NCBI RefSeq assembly: GCF_023516435.1
Contig: NZ_CP097332.1
Location: 3,472,001 to 3,536,000 of the forward strand
Length of the DNA: 64,000 bases
Source of the DNA: Jatrophihabitans telluris
GTDB lineage: Bacteria > Actinomycetota > Actinomycetes > Mycobacteriales > Jatrophihabitantaceae
Reading direction: 5' to 3'
The notes beneath the pieces are model-generated. The model was given only the letters and a program-made list of their open reading frames with translations. It searched no databases and was not told the origin of the DNA. Both the position numbers and the translations under genes were made by a program. Position 1 is the stretch's first letter. The number at the start of each line of letters is the position of its first letter. Below, piece by piece: positions 1 through 8,203 of the stretch.

Positions 1-843
1 GGTGCTGCGCTGCTTGGCGTAGCTCAGACACTCCTCCAGGCAGGCCTGCGCCAGACCGACCGCGAGTGCGGATATCGCGATCCGGCCGTCGTCGAGAATG
101 GACAAGAACTGGCGGAACCCGGCGCCGCGTCCGCCCAGCAGGTTCGACTCGGGCACCCGACAGTCGGAGAACACCAGGCCGTGGGTATCGGAAGCGTGCC
201 AACCCAGCTTGTCGTAGGGCGGCTGAACCTCGAATCCAGGGGTTCCCGACGCAACGATGATGGCTGAGATCTCCGGACGGCCGGACGATTCGGACACCAC
301 ACCGGTGCGGGCGGTCACGGTCACGCATGACGTGATCGGCGTGCCGGAGTTCGTGATGAACGCCTTGGCGCCGTTGATCGTCCACTCTCCGTCGGCGAGC
401 TCGGCGCGGGTGCGGGTGGCCCCGGCGTCGGAGCCGGCTTCGGGCTCGGTCAAGCCGAACGCCGCCAGCGCGCGCCCGGCCACGAGATCCGGGAGGTACG
501 TCTGCTTCTGCTGCGCGTCACCGAAGCTCAGGATCGGGTTGATGCCCAGACCGACACCGGCTGACAGTGTGATGCCCACAGACTGGTCGACGCGCCCCAA
601 TTCCTCGATCGCCAGGCACAGCGCGGAGAAATCGCCACCATCGGGAAGGCTGCCCCGACTGCCGCCGTATTCAGGATCGACGACCAGGCCGAACAGCCCC
701 AACTCACCCATCTTCGGGATCAGGTGGACGGGAAAGTGATGCTTGCGGTCCCATTCGGCGGCGTGCGGGCGAACCTCGGCCTCAGCGAATTCGCGAACGA
801 CCTTGCGGAAGACCTCGTGGTCGGCCGACAGCTCGAAGGACAT
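1..843 (-). CDS. Acyl-CoA dehydrogenase (C-terminus outside window)
   Basis: Flavin-dependent acyl-CoA dehydrogenase that would introduce an alpha-beta double bond into an acyl-CoA thioester. Reading the minus strand from the ATG at 843 gives 281 residues with no stop before the window edge, so the C-terminal helical domain is missing. The family signature LTEPEAGSDAG in the middle domain is present, followed by INGAKAFITNSG and YDKLGWHASDTHGLVFSDCR, a typical FAD/substrate-binding order. A GAGGAG ribosome site lies 7 nt before the ATG. The gene diverges from a MerR regulator, and the shared spacer holds a perfect palindrome, so MerR control is likely. Substrate is not readable from the sequence; branched- or short-chain acyl-CoA is plausible because MerR regulators of this type often control such pathways. 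Confidence 0.93.
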   Translation of the reverse strand, partial: MSFELSADHEVFRKVVREFAEAEVRPHAAEWDRKHHFPVHLIPKMGELGLFGLVVDPEYGGSRGSLPDGGDFSALCLAIEELGRVDQSVGITLSAGVGLGINPILSFGDAQQKQTYLPDLVAGRALAAFGLTEPEAGSDAGATRTRAELADGEWTINGAKAFITNSGTPITSCVTVTARTGVVSESSGRPEISAIIVASGTPGFEVQPPYDKLGWHASDTHGLVFSDCRVPESNLLGGRGAGFRQFLSILDDGRIAISALAVGLAQACLEECLSYAKQRST

Positions 844-897
844 GGTGAGCTCCTCTATCCACGGCTCGGCCGACGGGTGGGAGCCGAACCCTACAGG

Positions 898-913
898 TTG
901 ACGTTTACGTCAA
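898..913. promoter_or_regulatory. Palindromic operator between acyl-CoA dehydrogenase and merR
   Basis: TTGACGTTTACGTCAA is a perfect 7-bp inverted repeat with a 2-bp centre. Its left half doubles as a -35-like TTGACG on the plus strand, and by symmetry on the minus strand. On the plus side a TATAGC -10 lies at 925-930, only 4 nt before the merR ATG, leaving essentially no leader. Sites of the form TTGACGTnnACGTCAA are typical of MerR-family regulators of acyl-CoA catabolism (LiuR/FadP type, recalled from the literature). The inference is that the divergent MerR protein binds here and controls both genes. Confidence 0.75.
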
Positions 914-934
914 CGTCAGTCGACTATAGCTGGT

Positions 935-1381
935 ATGCCCAGCGCTGCCCATACCTACGGATACGGTTCTTCGGTGACCTCCCCCGGTGCGGAACCGACC
1001 ATCGACCGGCGCTGGAGTGTCGGCGAGCTGGCCGACGAGCTCGGCATCACCACCCGGACCCTGCGCTTCTACGAGTCCGAAGGTCTCATCGCCCCGGACC
1101 GATCCGGTTCGGCCCGCAGCTACGACCACCGCGACCACGCACGGATGCGGCTGATCCTGCGCGGAAAGCGATTCGGCATGTCGTTGGCCGAGATCCGGGA
1201 GATCGTCGACATGTACAACGGTGCGGCCTCGTCCGAACGGCGCCAGCTGCGCACCCTGCTGACCCGGCTGGACGAGATCTCCGAGGACCTCACCGAGCGG
1301 CGCCGCGACCTGGATCGCACGCTGAGCGAGGTCCGCGAGGTTGCCGACCAGTGCCGCACACGCCTGGCTGAACTGGACTGA
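935..1381 (+). CDS. MerR-family transcriptional regulator
   Basis: A 148-residue DNA-binding regulator. Residues about 27-95 form the MerR winged helix (WSVGELADELGITTRTLRFY, then GLIAPDRSG and the second helix-turn-helix around RLILRGKRFGMSLAEIREIV). Residues about 100-146 are a coiled-coil dimerisation helix rich in Arg, Glu and Leu. There is no cysteine-bearing metal site, and the C-terminus is short, so this is not a metal sensor of the MerR/CueR type. It resembles regulators of fatty-acid or branched-chain acyl-CoA catabolism, which fits the divergent acyl-CoA dehydrogenase. The ATG lies 4 nt after a TATAGC -10 element with no ribosome site, suggesting a leaderless or near-leaderless message. 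The effector is unknown; an acyl-CoA is a reasonable inference. Confidence 0.9.
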   Translation: MPSAAHTYGYGSSVTSPGAEPTIDRRWSVGELADELGITTRTLRFYESEGLIAPDRSGSARSYDHRDHARMRLILRGKRFGMSLAEIREIVDMYNGAASSERRQLRTLLTRLDEISEDLTERRRDLDRTLSEVREVADQCRTRLAELD

Positions 1382-1424
1382 CGTACCGGGGCGGAAACTT
1401 CCCATTCAGCCCCCGCGTGGCTCT

Positions 1425-1454
1425 TTGACAGGGAATTCATACCTTCAGTACCGT
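1425..1454 (+). promoter_or_regulatory. Candidate promoter of surface-protein gene
   Basis: A consensus TTGACA (1425-1430) is followed after 18 bp by TACCGT (1449-1454). It sits between the merR stop and the surface-protein start at 1516, which has a leader of roughly 55 nt carrying an AGGAG site. The -10 match is weak. Confidence 0.4.
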
Positions 1455-1515
1455 CTGCGCTACTGCGCCGGGTTCTACGGTGCCCCACCCCGCACCGCGC
1501 CCCAGGAGTAGCTTC

Positions 1516-3228
1516 ATGCGTCGTGTTCTGCGCACTCTGACCTCGACCCTGCTCGGACTGGGTCTGGTCGTGGCCTGCCTCTTCTTCACCCAGCCGGCTC
1601 AGGCCCTCGCGCCGCCGGTCACGCTGACGGGCTCGGCGCCCACCACGGCCACCGGACCGGGCACGGTCGGCCTCACCTACCTGCTGAGGACCACCCACCC
1701 CCTGACCGGCGTCGCGTTCGGCACCCACCAGGATGCGGCGCTACCCGCACTCGCCGCGACGGTCACCGTCAACGGCACGGCGGTCGACCCGGCCACGGTG
1801 ACCAGCACCGCCGGCGACCTGTCCTTCGCGCTCGGCACGGCCGGTGCCCTGCCTGCGGGCACGTACCGGATCGTCTTCCGGGCCACCGTGTCTGCCACGG
1901 CGGCCCTCACGTCCTCCAGCGCCACGGTGGGCTACACCGATTCCGCCGATCCCGGCGCCGCGCCGGTCACCGCCGGGCCGGTCGCGATCTCGGTCAACGA
2001 GCCGGACCTGGTCCTGATCGGCGGCCTGAGCCCGGACGGCTCGATCATCACCCAACCACTGGGGACCGGTGCGTCGGGAGCAGCGATCTTCATCGTGGGC
2101 AACCTGGCCGCGTCCCCGACCGCGGCAACCCTGCACGTGCACGTTCCGGCCGGCCTGCTGCTGCGCAACTTCAGCGCAGTCATTGCCGATCTCAACAACC
2201 CCAACGACCAGGGAACGGTGCTGTCCTGCCCCACCACCGGCGCAGCCGGGACCACCATCGACTGCCCCCTGGGAACGCTCAGCCAGAGCCAGGCGGTTTT
2301 CGCCGGCGGTGAGGTCAGCACGTCGGGCACGCCGACGATCGGCAGCCTGGCCACGATCACCGCGGACGTCGCGCCGGACGGTGCCCTCGTGGACTCCGAT
2401 CTGTCGAACAACACCACGGCCTACAACTTCGCATTCACCGGGGTCGCCGACCTGACCCGGTCCGTGACGACCTCGGCCACGACGGTCACGCTCGGCAAGA
2501 GCGTGTCGGTCACTCTCAAGGTCCACAACAACGGCCCGCAGCCGGCCCTCACCGCGGCCGCGTTCACCCTTCTGAAAAACGGCCACTTCGCGATCACCGG
2601 GTTCGACGGCACGCCGCTCGACGGCAACTCCGGCGCGTCCGGCAACGGCGTCAGCCCGCTGAGCGCGACCGCCCGGCGCTCGGCGCTGGCCACGGCACGC
2701 GCCCGGCTCCACGCTGCTGAGCGCTCGGGTACCGGCCTGCATACCGCTCAGCTGGACGCCCTGCAATCGGCCGTCAGCCGGGTCCACGCGGCGCTACGGC
2801 TGAGCGGAACCTCCGCGGCCACCGGCACCGTTTCCGCGTCTCCGACCGCCACCTACGTCGACGGTCCGGCTTGGGATCTGGGAACCATCGAACCCGGGCA
2901 GACGAAGATCGCGCACCTGACGCTCAAGGCCGTCTCGGCCGGCAGCGACACCGTCGGCATGCTCGCCCTCTCCGACGCCGCCGATCCGGGCTGCCTCACG
3001 CTGGACGACTTCGGCGCCGACGCACCCAACCCGAAGTGTGTCGCCTTGCTCGGCCTGACCGCGAAGAAGGCGGTTCCCGTCCCGAGTCCGCAGAGCGGCG
3101 CGCACGGCGAACTCGCCAACACCGGTGGCCACCCGCAGGTTCCGGCCTTCTTCGGTGGCGCCCTGGTGCTCATCGGCTCGGGCGCCCTGTGGCTGGCCCG
3201 GCGACGCCCGGACTCGTCGACGAGCTGA
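1516..3228 (+). CDS. Sortase-anchored surface protein with DUF11/CARDB-like repeats
   Basis: A 570-residue exported protein. The ATG at 1516 is preceded at 7 nt by AGGAG, so it is preferred to an upstream in-frame GTG at 1480. Residues 1-32 form a signal peptide (MRRVLRTL, a hydrophobic core, then AQALA). The body is Thr/Ala/Gly-rich with two stretches like DUF11/CARDB beta-sandwich repeats, one near PDLVLIGGLSPDG and one near ADLTRSVTTSATTVTLGKS. An Ala/Arg-rich insert near residues 390-430 looks helical. The end is a cell-wall sorting signal: LANTG at about 533-537, a hydrophobic segment, then an RRR tail. LAxTG is the motif preferred by class E actinobacterial sortases. No sortase gene is present here. 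Ligand or role is unknown. Confidence 0.82.
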   Translation: MRRVLRTLTSTLLGLGLVVACLFFTQPAQALAPPVTLTGSAPTTATGPGTVGLTYLLRTTHPLTGVAFGTHQDAALPALAATVTVNGTAVDPATVTSTAGDLSFALGTAGALPAGTYRIVFRATVSATAALTSSSATVGYTDSADPGAAPVTAGPVAISVNEPDLVLIGGLSPDGSIITQPLGTGASGAAIFIVGNLAASPTAATLHVHVPAGLLLRNFSAVIADLNNPNDQGTVLSCPTTGAAGTTIDCPLGTLSQSQAVFAGGEVSTSGTPTIGSLATITADVAPDGALVDSDLSNNTTAYNFAFTGVADLTRSVTTSATTVTLGKSVSVTLKVHNNGPQPALTAAAFTLLKNGHFAITGFDGTPLDGNSGASGNGVSPLSATARRSALATARARLHAAERSGTGLHTAQLDALQSAVSRVHAALRLSGTSAATGTVSASPTATYVDGPAWDLGTIEPGQTKIAHLTLKAVSAGSDTVGMLALSDAADPGCLTLDDFGADAPNPKCVALLGLTAKKAVPVPSPQSGAHGELANTGGHPQVPAFFGGALVLIGSGALWLARRRPDSSTS

Positions 3229-3357
3229 TCACACGCGGGCGTCGCGGGACCCGTACGGTGTCTGCGGATCGCATGGCCTATCCCTCAACACTCACCCTGT
3301 GTGACCGAGGCGTGGGTAACCTTCTGACGAACTGATCAGCTTTCAGGAGGCCGCGAC

Positions 3358-5118
3358 ATGCAGAAGGTGCTCATCGCCAACCGGGGCGAGATCGCGGTGC
3401 GGGTCATCCGGGCATGTCGGGACGCCGGGTTGGCGTCGGTGGCGATCTATGCCGAGCCTGACCGCGACGCGCTGCACGTTCGGATGGCCGACGAGGCCTG
3501 GGCGCTGGGGGGCAACACCCCCGGCGAGTCCTACCTGCTCATCGACAAGGTGATTGGTGCGGCCAAGGAGTCCGGCGCCGACGCGGTGCACCCCGGCTAC
3601 GGATTCCTGTCGGAGAACGCGGACTTCGCCCAGGCTGTCATCGATGCGGGGCTGACCTGGATCGGCCCGTCTCCGCAGGCCATTCGCGACCTCGGTGACA
3701 AGGTGACCGCCCGGCACATCGCGCTGCGCGCGGGCGCGCCCTTGGTTCCCGGGACGAAGGATCCCGTGTCGGGCGCGGATGAGGTGGTCGCGTTCGCGAC
3801 CGAGCACGGTCTGCCCGTGGCCATCAAGGCCGCCTTCGGCGGCGGTGGCCGCGGCCTGAAGATCGCCCGCACGATGGAGGAGATCCCCGAGCTCTACGAC
3901 AGCGCCGTGCGCGAGGCCGTCACCGCCTTCGGCCGGGGCGAATGCTTCGTCGAGCGCTACCTGGAGCGCTCCCGCCACGTCGAGGCGCAGGTGCTGGCCG
4001 ATCAGCACGGCAACGTCATCGTCGTCGGCACCCGGGACTGCTCGCTGCAACGCCGTAACCAGAAACTCGTCGAGGAGGCGCCCGCGCCGTTTCTCACCGA
4101 CGAGCAGCGCGATCGCATCCACAGCTCGGCCAAGGCCATCTGCCGCGAGGCCGGTTACACCGGCGCCGGGACGGTTGAGTATCTGGTCGGCAACGACGGG
4201 GTGATCAGCTTCCTGGAGGTCAACACTCGTCTGCAGGTCGAGCATCCGGTTACTGAGGAGACCTCGGGATCGGACTTGGTGCGGGAGCAGTTCCGCATCG
4301 CCGACGGACACGCGCTGCGCCGGCTGAGCGACCCGGAGCCGCGCGGGCACGCGTTCGAGTTCCGGATCAACGGCGAGGACCCGGGCCGCAACTTCCTGCC
4401 GGCGCCCGGTGTCGTCACCACCTACCGGGAACCCTCCGGCCCTGGTGTTCGGGTGGACTCCGGCATCGAGGGCGACTCGGTGGTCGGGGGCGCCTTCGAC
4501 TCCCTGCTGGCCAAGCTCATCGTGTGGGGCGAGAGCCGCGAACAGGCGCTGGAGCGCGCGCGACGAGCGCTCGACGAGTACGTCGTGGACGGTATGGCCA
4601 CTGCGCTGCCCTTCCACCGCGCGGTCGTCCGTGACCCGGCCTTCGCACCAGACGGGGACGAACCCTTCACTGTGTTCACCCGCTGGATCGAGACGGAGTT
4701 CGTCAACGAGATTCCCGCGTTCACGGCAGCCGCCGCGGCGGGCGGGACCGAGGCCGAACGGCAGACCATCGTCGTCGAGGTCGGCGGTAAGCGGCTGGAG
4801 GTCTGTCTGCCGGCCGGTCTGGGCGTGGCCAGCGCTCCGGCCTCCGGCAAGAAGGCGGCGCCGAAGCGCTCGTCCGGACCGAAGTCGTCGGCCGCGGTTT
4901 CCGGCGACGCTCTCACGGCCCCGATGCAGGGCACGATCGTGAAGGTGGCGGTGTCCGACGGCGACACCGTGGCCGCCGGTGACCTGGTGGTCGTCCTCGA
5001 GGCGATGAAGATGGAACAGCCCATCAACGCCCACAAGGCCGGGACGATAACCGGGTTGAGCGCCGAGGCCGGCGCCGTCGTGACCTCCGGATCGGTGCTC
5101 TGCGAAATCAAGCAGTAG
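3358..5118 (+). CDS. accA: Acetyl-/propionyl-CoA carboxylase alpha chain (biotin carboxylase + BCCP)
   Basis: A 586-residue fusion of biotin carboxylase and biotin carboxyl carrier protein that carboxylates biotin with ATP and bicarbonate and presents it to a carboxyltransferase beta chain (not in this window). Residues 1-450 are biotin carboxylase: the N-terminal [17 protein letters not shown], the ATP-grasp glycine loop FGGGGRGLK near 160-167, and [14 protein letters not shown] near 287. A variable linker rich in Lys, Ser and Ala precedes the carrier domain, where EAMKMEQPI places the biotinylated Lys at about 551. Length and domain order match actinobacterial AccA3/PccA. An AGGAGG site lies 8 nt before the ATG. 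The product could feed malonyl-CoA or methylmalonyl-CoA synthesis; the latter would supply the mutase encoded at 11-15 kb, but substrate is set by the absent beta chain. Confidence 0.95.
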   Translation: MQKVLIANRGEIAVRVIRACRDAGLASVAIYAEPDRDALHVRMADEAWALGGNTPGESYLLIDKVIGAAKESGADAVHPGYGFLSENADFAQAVIDAGLTWIGPSPQAIRDLGDKVTARHIALRAGAPLVPGTKDPVSGADEVVAFATEHGLPVAIKAAFGGGGRGLKIARTMEEIPELYDSAVREAVTAFGRGECFVERYLERSRHVEAQVLADQHGNVIVVGTRDCSLQRRNQKLVEEAPAPFLTDEQRDRIHSSAKAICREAGYTGAGTVEYLVGNDGVISFLEVNTRLQVEHPVTEETSGSDLVREQFRIADGHALRRLSDPEPRGHAFEFRINGEDPGRNFLPAPGVVTTYREPSGPGVRVDSGIEGDSVVGGAFDSLLAKLIVWGESREQALERARRALDEYVVDGMATALPFHRAVVRDPAFAPDGDEPFTVFTRWIETEFVNEIPAFTAAAAAGGTEAERQTIVVEVGGKRLEVCLPAGLGVASAPASGKKAAPKRSSGPKSSAAVSGDALTAPMQGTIVKVAVSDGDTVAAGDLVVVLEAMKMEQPINAHKAGTITGLSAEAGAVVTSGSVLCEIKQ

Positions 5119-5479
5119 TAGCTCGGATCAACTCGCCATAACTCATGCCGATGTAACAGGTAGACCGCGTGTCCGCGCGGTCTGATATCGGGGTGAAGTG
5201 GGGCAATCGTGGCGTCCGTTCCCACGTTGGCGGGGTGCTGGCCCGGTCCGGCGTGCCGTCCGGTGATGACTGCCGTTCCCGGCGTGCGGACCGTCCGCGC
5301 CGGGCAGACGCCCGCGCCCTCGAACCAGACCGCTCGGTCGACTTCGGGGGTGTCGTCCGAGTAGGAGGCGGGCCGCGGCCGGACGCTCCCCATACCGTTC
5401 CGCGCTGCGGCCCGCCGCACCCACCGCCGCACCCACGACCGCGGTGTCGGCGGGGTTGGTTCCGCGGGACACTTCAGGC
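5119..5479. other. Non-coding gap with a hairpin
   Basis: A 361-bp space between the carboxylase gene and the DUF5313 gene. Open frames here lack ribosome sites or recognisable domains and look like high-GC noise. The only structure I see is the hairpin at 5162-5183. A promoter for the downstream gene must lie here, but no convincing -35/-10 pair is visible. Confidence 0.5.
5162..5183 (+). terminator. Hairpin after carboxylase gene
   Basis: AGACCGCG and CGCGGTCT form a perfect 8-bp stem around a 6-nt loop, 43 nt after the stop codon. There is no following T-run, as is common for actinobacterial terminators. Confidence 0.5.
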
Positions 5480-5800
5480 ATGCAACGTCCTGGGATCTGG
5501 CTGTGGCTGCGGTACGCGGTGGGCGGAACCCTTCCCGAGCGCTTTGACGAGTGGGTACGCCACGACCTGACCGGGGCCGACTGGCGCATTCGCGAAGCTG
5601 GACGGATCCTGCTGTTCGCGATCATCCCGATCGTGGGGCTGCTGGTCCTGCTGCCCGGTGCGATCGAGATCCGGATCTACGCCGCCCTGTTCGTCTTCAT
5701 CGGGCCGTTGTTCGTCGGCTTCGCCTACGGCGACGAGCTACGCGACCGGCGGCTGCGACAGCACGGCCTGCTACCCCCCAGCGGTCCCGACCCCGACTGA
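5480..5800 (+). CDS. DUF5313-family small membrane protein
   Basis: A 106-residue protein of a conserved actinobacterial family of unknown function. The N-terminal MQRPGIWLWLRYAVGGTLP, with the following PERFDEWVRHDLTG, is the family hallmark, which is why the ATG at 5480 is chosen over an in-frame GTG at 5444. Two hydrophobic segments follow, about residues 42-60 (LLFAIIPIVGLLVLLPG) and 64-83, separated by a very short turn, so the middle probably crosses the membrane as a hairpin. The C-terminal YGDELRDRRLRQHG is also typical. No role can be assigned. It is convergent with the next gene. Confidence 0.75.
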   Translation: MQRPGIWLWLRYAVGGTLPERFDEWVRHDLTGADWRIREAGRILLFAIIPIVGLLVLLPGAIEIRIYAALFVFIGPLFVGFAYGDELRDRRLRQHGLLPPSGPDPD

Positions 5801-5827
5801 GCGAGTCGGGCTGGGCCGGGTCGGCCG

Positions 5828-6172
5828 TCACGACTGGCGCGCGCGGATCCGCTCGATCATCTCGATGCGCTTCTCGGCGAGGGCGATCATCTCCGCGGTA
5901 CGGGCCGCAACGTGGTCGCTGTCGGCGCCCTGGGAGAAGACCATGGCCCAACCGTCCGGGCCCTCGAGCGCCGGAACACGCTCGACCAGTTCGGTCGTAG
6001 CGACATGGTGCGTGCCGTCGAAGTCATAGTCGGCGTTGACCACCGCGACCACGACGTGCTCGTCCGGAAGTTCCGCTACGAACGCGACGATCTGCTCGGC
6101 GTTCTCGGCGAACACGCCTGCGGCGCGAATGGTCCGCCGCGACTTCTCGATCTGTTCCGGTGTCAGTTCCAC
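5828..6172 (-). CDS. Conserved hypothetical protein, cytosolic, downstream of lpdA
   Basis: A 114-residue protein starting at GTG 6172, only 9 nt after the lpdA stop, so it is the second gene of that transcript. It is acidic with alternating helices and strands: a helical start (TPEQIEKSRRTIRAAG), a central hydrophobic core (HVVVAVVNADYDFDGTHHVA), and a long helical end rich in Arg and Glu (AEMIALAEKRIEMIERIRAR). It has no signal peptide, membrane segment or cysteine. I do not recognise the family. The position behind a quinone reductase could hint at a linked role, but nothing in the sequence supports one. Confidence 0.65.
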   Translation of the reverse strand: MELTPEQIEKSRRTIRAAGVFAENAEQIVAFVAELPDEHVVVAVVNADYDFDGTHHVATTELVERVPALEGPDGWAMVFSQGADSDHVAARTAEMIALAEKRIEMIERIRARQS

Positions 6173-6181
6173 TGCTCGTCC

Positions 6182-7603
6182 TCAATCCAAGTCGTCGTGC
6201 TGGGTGAGCTGGCGTGCCGCCTCGGTGATCGACCCGGACAGCGATGGGTACACCGCGAACGCCGCGGCGAGTTCGTTCACGGTGAGCCCCAGCTGCACGG
6301 CGGTCGCGATCGGCAGGATCTGCTCGGAAGCCTGCGGGGCAACCACCGCACCGCCGATCACGACACCGCTGGCCGGGCGGCAGTACAGCTTCACGAAGCC
6401 GTCGGTGACACCCTGCATCTTGGCGCGTGCGTTACCGGACAGGGCGAGGGTGACGGTGCGCGCCGGAACCGAGCCGGAGGTGACCGCGGCGTGACCGATG
6501 CCCACCGTGGCGATCTCCGGATGGGTGAACACGTTCGCGGCAACCGTCTTCAACCGCAACGGCTGGACCGCCTCGCCCAGGGCGTGCCACATCGCGATCC
6601 GCCCCTGCATGGCCGCAACCGAGGCCAGCAGCAGCACGCCGGTGCAGTCTCCGGCGGCGTAGATGCCGCTGACCGACGTCCGCGAGACCCGGTCCACATC
6701 GACGAAACCGCCCTGGCTGGTGGCCAGACCAACGTGCTCCAGCCCCAGCCCAGCGGTGTTGGGCACCGACCCGACGCACATCAGCACGTGCGATCCGGTG
6801 ACCGAACGGCCGTCCACCAGACCGACCTCGACGACGTCGCCGTGGCGGAGCACCGACGCGGCCCGCGCCTGTTTCATCAGCGTTCCGCCGCGCTCGGTGA
6901 AAACCTTCTCGATGACGTCCGCGGCGTCGGGGTCCTCGCCCGGCAGCACCTTCTCGCGGCTGGACACGAGGGTGACCGGAACCCCCATCTCGCTGTAGGC
7001 GGAAGCGAACTCGGCCCCGGTTACGCCGGACCCGACCACGATCAGGTGCTCGGGCAGTGTGGTCAGGTTGTACACATCGCGCCAGGACAGGATGCGCTCA
7101 CCGTCGGGCTCGGCACCAGGCAACACGCGGGGTGTGCCCCCGGTGGCGATCAGGACCACGTCGGCCTCGATGGATTCCACCGCGGCGCCCTCGGCCAGGT
7201 CGGGGGCCACCTCGATCCGATAGGTCCGGCCGTGCTGGTCGGAGGAGAAGCGCGCCCGGCCGGCGATCACGTTGACGCCCTGCTTGACGAGACGCTCGCG
7301 GATGTCGGCCGACTGGCTCGCCGCCAGATCCCGCACCCGCCGGTTGACCACCTCGAGTTTGACCTCGACCTCGCTCACCGAGCTCGAGCACACCCCGAGG
7401 TTGGGCGCGTCCCGGAACGCGGTCACCTTCTCCGAGGTCGCAATCAGCGTCTTGGAGGGGACGCAGTCGTAGAGGACGCAGGCGCCACCGGCGCCGTCGG
7501 ACTCCACGAGGCTGACCTCGGCCCCCAGATCAGCGGCGACAGTGGCCGCCTCGTAGCCTGCCGGTCCGCCGCCGATGATCGCTATCCGTCTCACGCCGAC
7601 CAT
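6182..7603 (-). CDS. lpdA: LpdA-type flavoprotein, NAD(P)H:quinone reductase
   Basis: A 473-residue member of the flavoprotein disulfide reductase family. The N-terminal FAD-binding GGGPAGYEAA is at 11-20, the NAD(P)H-binding VVGSGVTGAEFASAYSEMG comes mid-protein, and the second FAD motif is SGIYAAGDCTG. It matches M. tuberculosis LpdA along its length, down to the ending AVYPSLSGSITEAARQL and HDDLD (recalled). That protein is not a lipoamide dehydrogenase but reduces quinones, and it lacks one redox cysteine. Here a CxxxxC pair is present (Cys42 and Cys47, in ACVLYDCVPSK), yet the catalytic HPTxxE near the C-terminus is replaced by YPSLSG. The active site is thus a hybrid. glpD, the neighbour of lpdA in mycobacteria, lies 30 kb away here. 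Confidence 0.88.
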   Translation of the reverse strand: MVGVRRIAIIGGGPAGYEAATVAADLGAEVSLVESDGAGGACVLYDCVPSKTLIATSEKVTAFRDAPNLGVCSSSVSEVEVKLEVVNRRVRDLAASQSADIRERLVKQGVNVIAGRARFSSDQHGRTYRIEVAPDLAEGAAVESIEADVVLIATGGTPRVLPGAEPDGERILSWRDVYNLTTLPEHLIVVGSGVTGAEFASAYSEMGVPVTLVSSREKVLPGEDPDAADVIEKVFTERGGTLMKQARAASVLRHGDVVEVGLVDGRSVTGSHVLMCVGSVPNTAGLGLEHVGLATSQGGFVDVDRVSRTSVSGIYAAGDCTGVLLLASVAAMQGRIAMWHALGEAVQPLRLKTVAANVFTHPEIATVGIGHAAVTSGSVPARTVTLALSGNARAKMQGVTDGFVKLYCRPASGVVIGGAVVAPQASEQILPIATAVQLGLTVNELAAAFAVYPSLSGSITEAARQLTQHDDLD

Positions 7604-7646
7604 TGTCCCGCAGAGGGTTGATGCTCGGGCCGCCGGGCCGACTAGA

Positions 7647-7663
7647 TAAGCTCAGCCACCGTG
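7647..7663 (+). promoter_or_regulatory. Leaderless -10 of the cyclotransferase-like gene
   Basis: TAAGCT (7647-7652) is followed by 8 nt and then the GTG start at 7661. No ribosome site is present, so transcription probably begins at or next to the start codon. Confidence 0.55.
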
Positions 7664-8122
7664 CCCCTCTACGCCGCCTACGGCTCGAACATGGACCCGG
7701 CGCAGATGCGCAACCGGTGCCCGCATTCGCCGTTCGCGGAGACGGGCTGGCTGCCAGGCTGGCGGCTCACCTTCGGGGGCGAGGACCTCGGCTGGGAGGG
7801 CGCTCTGGCCACGGTCGTTCCGGACGACGATCCCTTGGGCAGTGGGGTCTTCGTCGCGCTGTACGACATCACCGAAGCCGACCGCATCGCCCTGGACAAA
7901 TGGGAGGGCGCCGACACCGGGCTGTACGGCACCTCGACCCTTCGGGTTTCCACCCTCGCCGGGGACGTCCTGGCCTGGACCTACGTGCTCGACGGGTACG
8001 AGGGCGGACTTCCCTCGGCCCGCTACCTCGGCCTGATCGCCGAGGCCGCCGAGACTGCCGGCGCGCCGGAGGACTACGTGAGCGAGCTACGCAACCGACC
8101 GTGCCGCTCGATCGGCTTCTGA
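7661..8122 (+). CDS. Gamma-glutamylcyclotransferase-family protein
   Basis: A 153-residue protein of the gamma-glutamylcyclotransferase-like (AIG2/GGCT) fold. The N-terminal YAAYGSNMDPAQM carries the YGSN motif that binds the gamma-glutamyl carboxylate. Later segments GVFVALYDITEADRIALDKW and the Tyr-rich core (WTYVLDGYEGGLPSARYLGL) match the family barrel. In characterised members the fold forms 5-oxoproline from gamma-glutamyl substrates. The substrate here is unknown. It starts at GTG 7661 right after a -10 element and stands alone, diverging from lpdA and convergent with the amidohydrolase gene. Confidence 0.8.
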   Translation: MPLYAAYGSNMDPAQMRNRCPHSPFAETGWLPGWRLTFGGEDLGWEGALATVVPDDDPLGSGVFVALYDITEADRIALDKWEGADTGLYGTSTLRVSTLAGDVLAWTYVLDGYEGGLPSARYLGLIAEAAETAGAPEDYVSELRNRPCRSIGF

Positions 8123-8203
8123 ATCCAGCGTGACCCCAGCTGGGCTGACACGCACGGGCCGGCTCAGACGGGCTGACTCAGAGGTTGCTCCCTGGGTGCG
8201 GGA

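Noticed and set aside
1480-1515. GTG at 1480 as the start of the surface protein
   Set aside because: Would add Pro-rich residues before the signal peptide and has no ribosome site; ATG 1516 has AGGAG at 7 nt.
3343-5034. 563-residue open frame antisense to the carboxylase gene
   Set aside because: Arg/Gly/Asp-rich translation without domains; the sense strand encodes a full biotin carboxylase with motifs.
5143-5625. Possible genes in the gap after the carboxylase gene (both strands)
   Set aside because: Proline/arginine-rich translations, no ribosome site, no family resemblance.
5912-7621. 569-residue open frame antisense to lpdA
   Set aside because: Composition typical of high-GC shadow frames, no motif, no ribosome site; lpdA is certain on the other strand.
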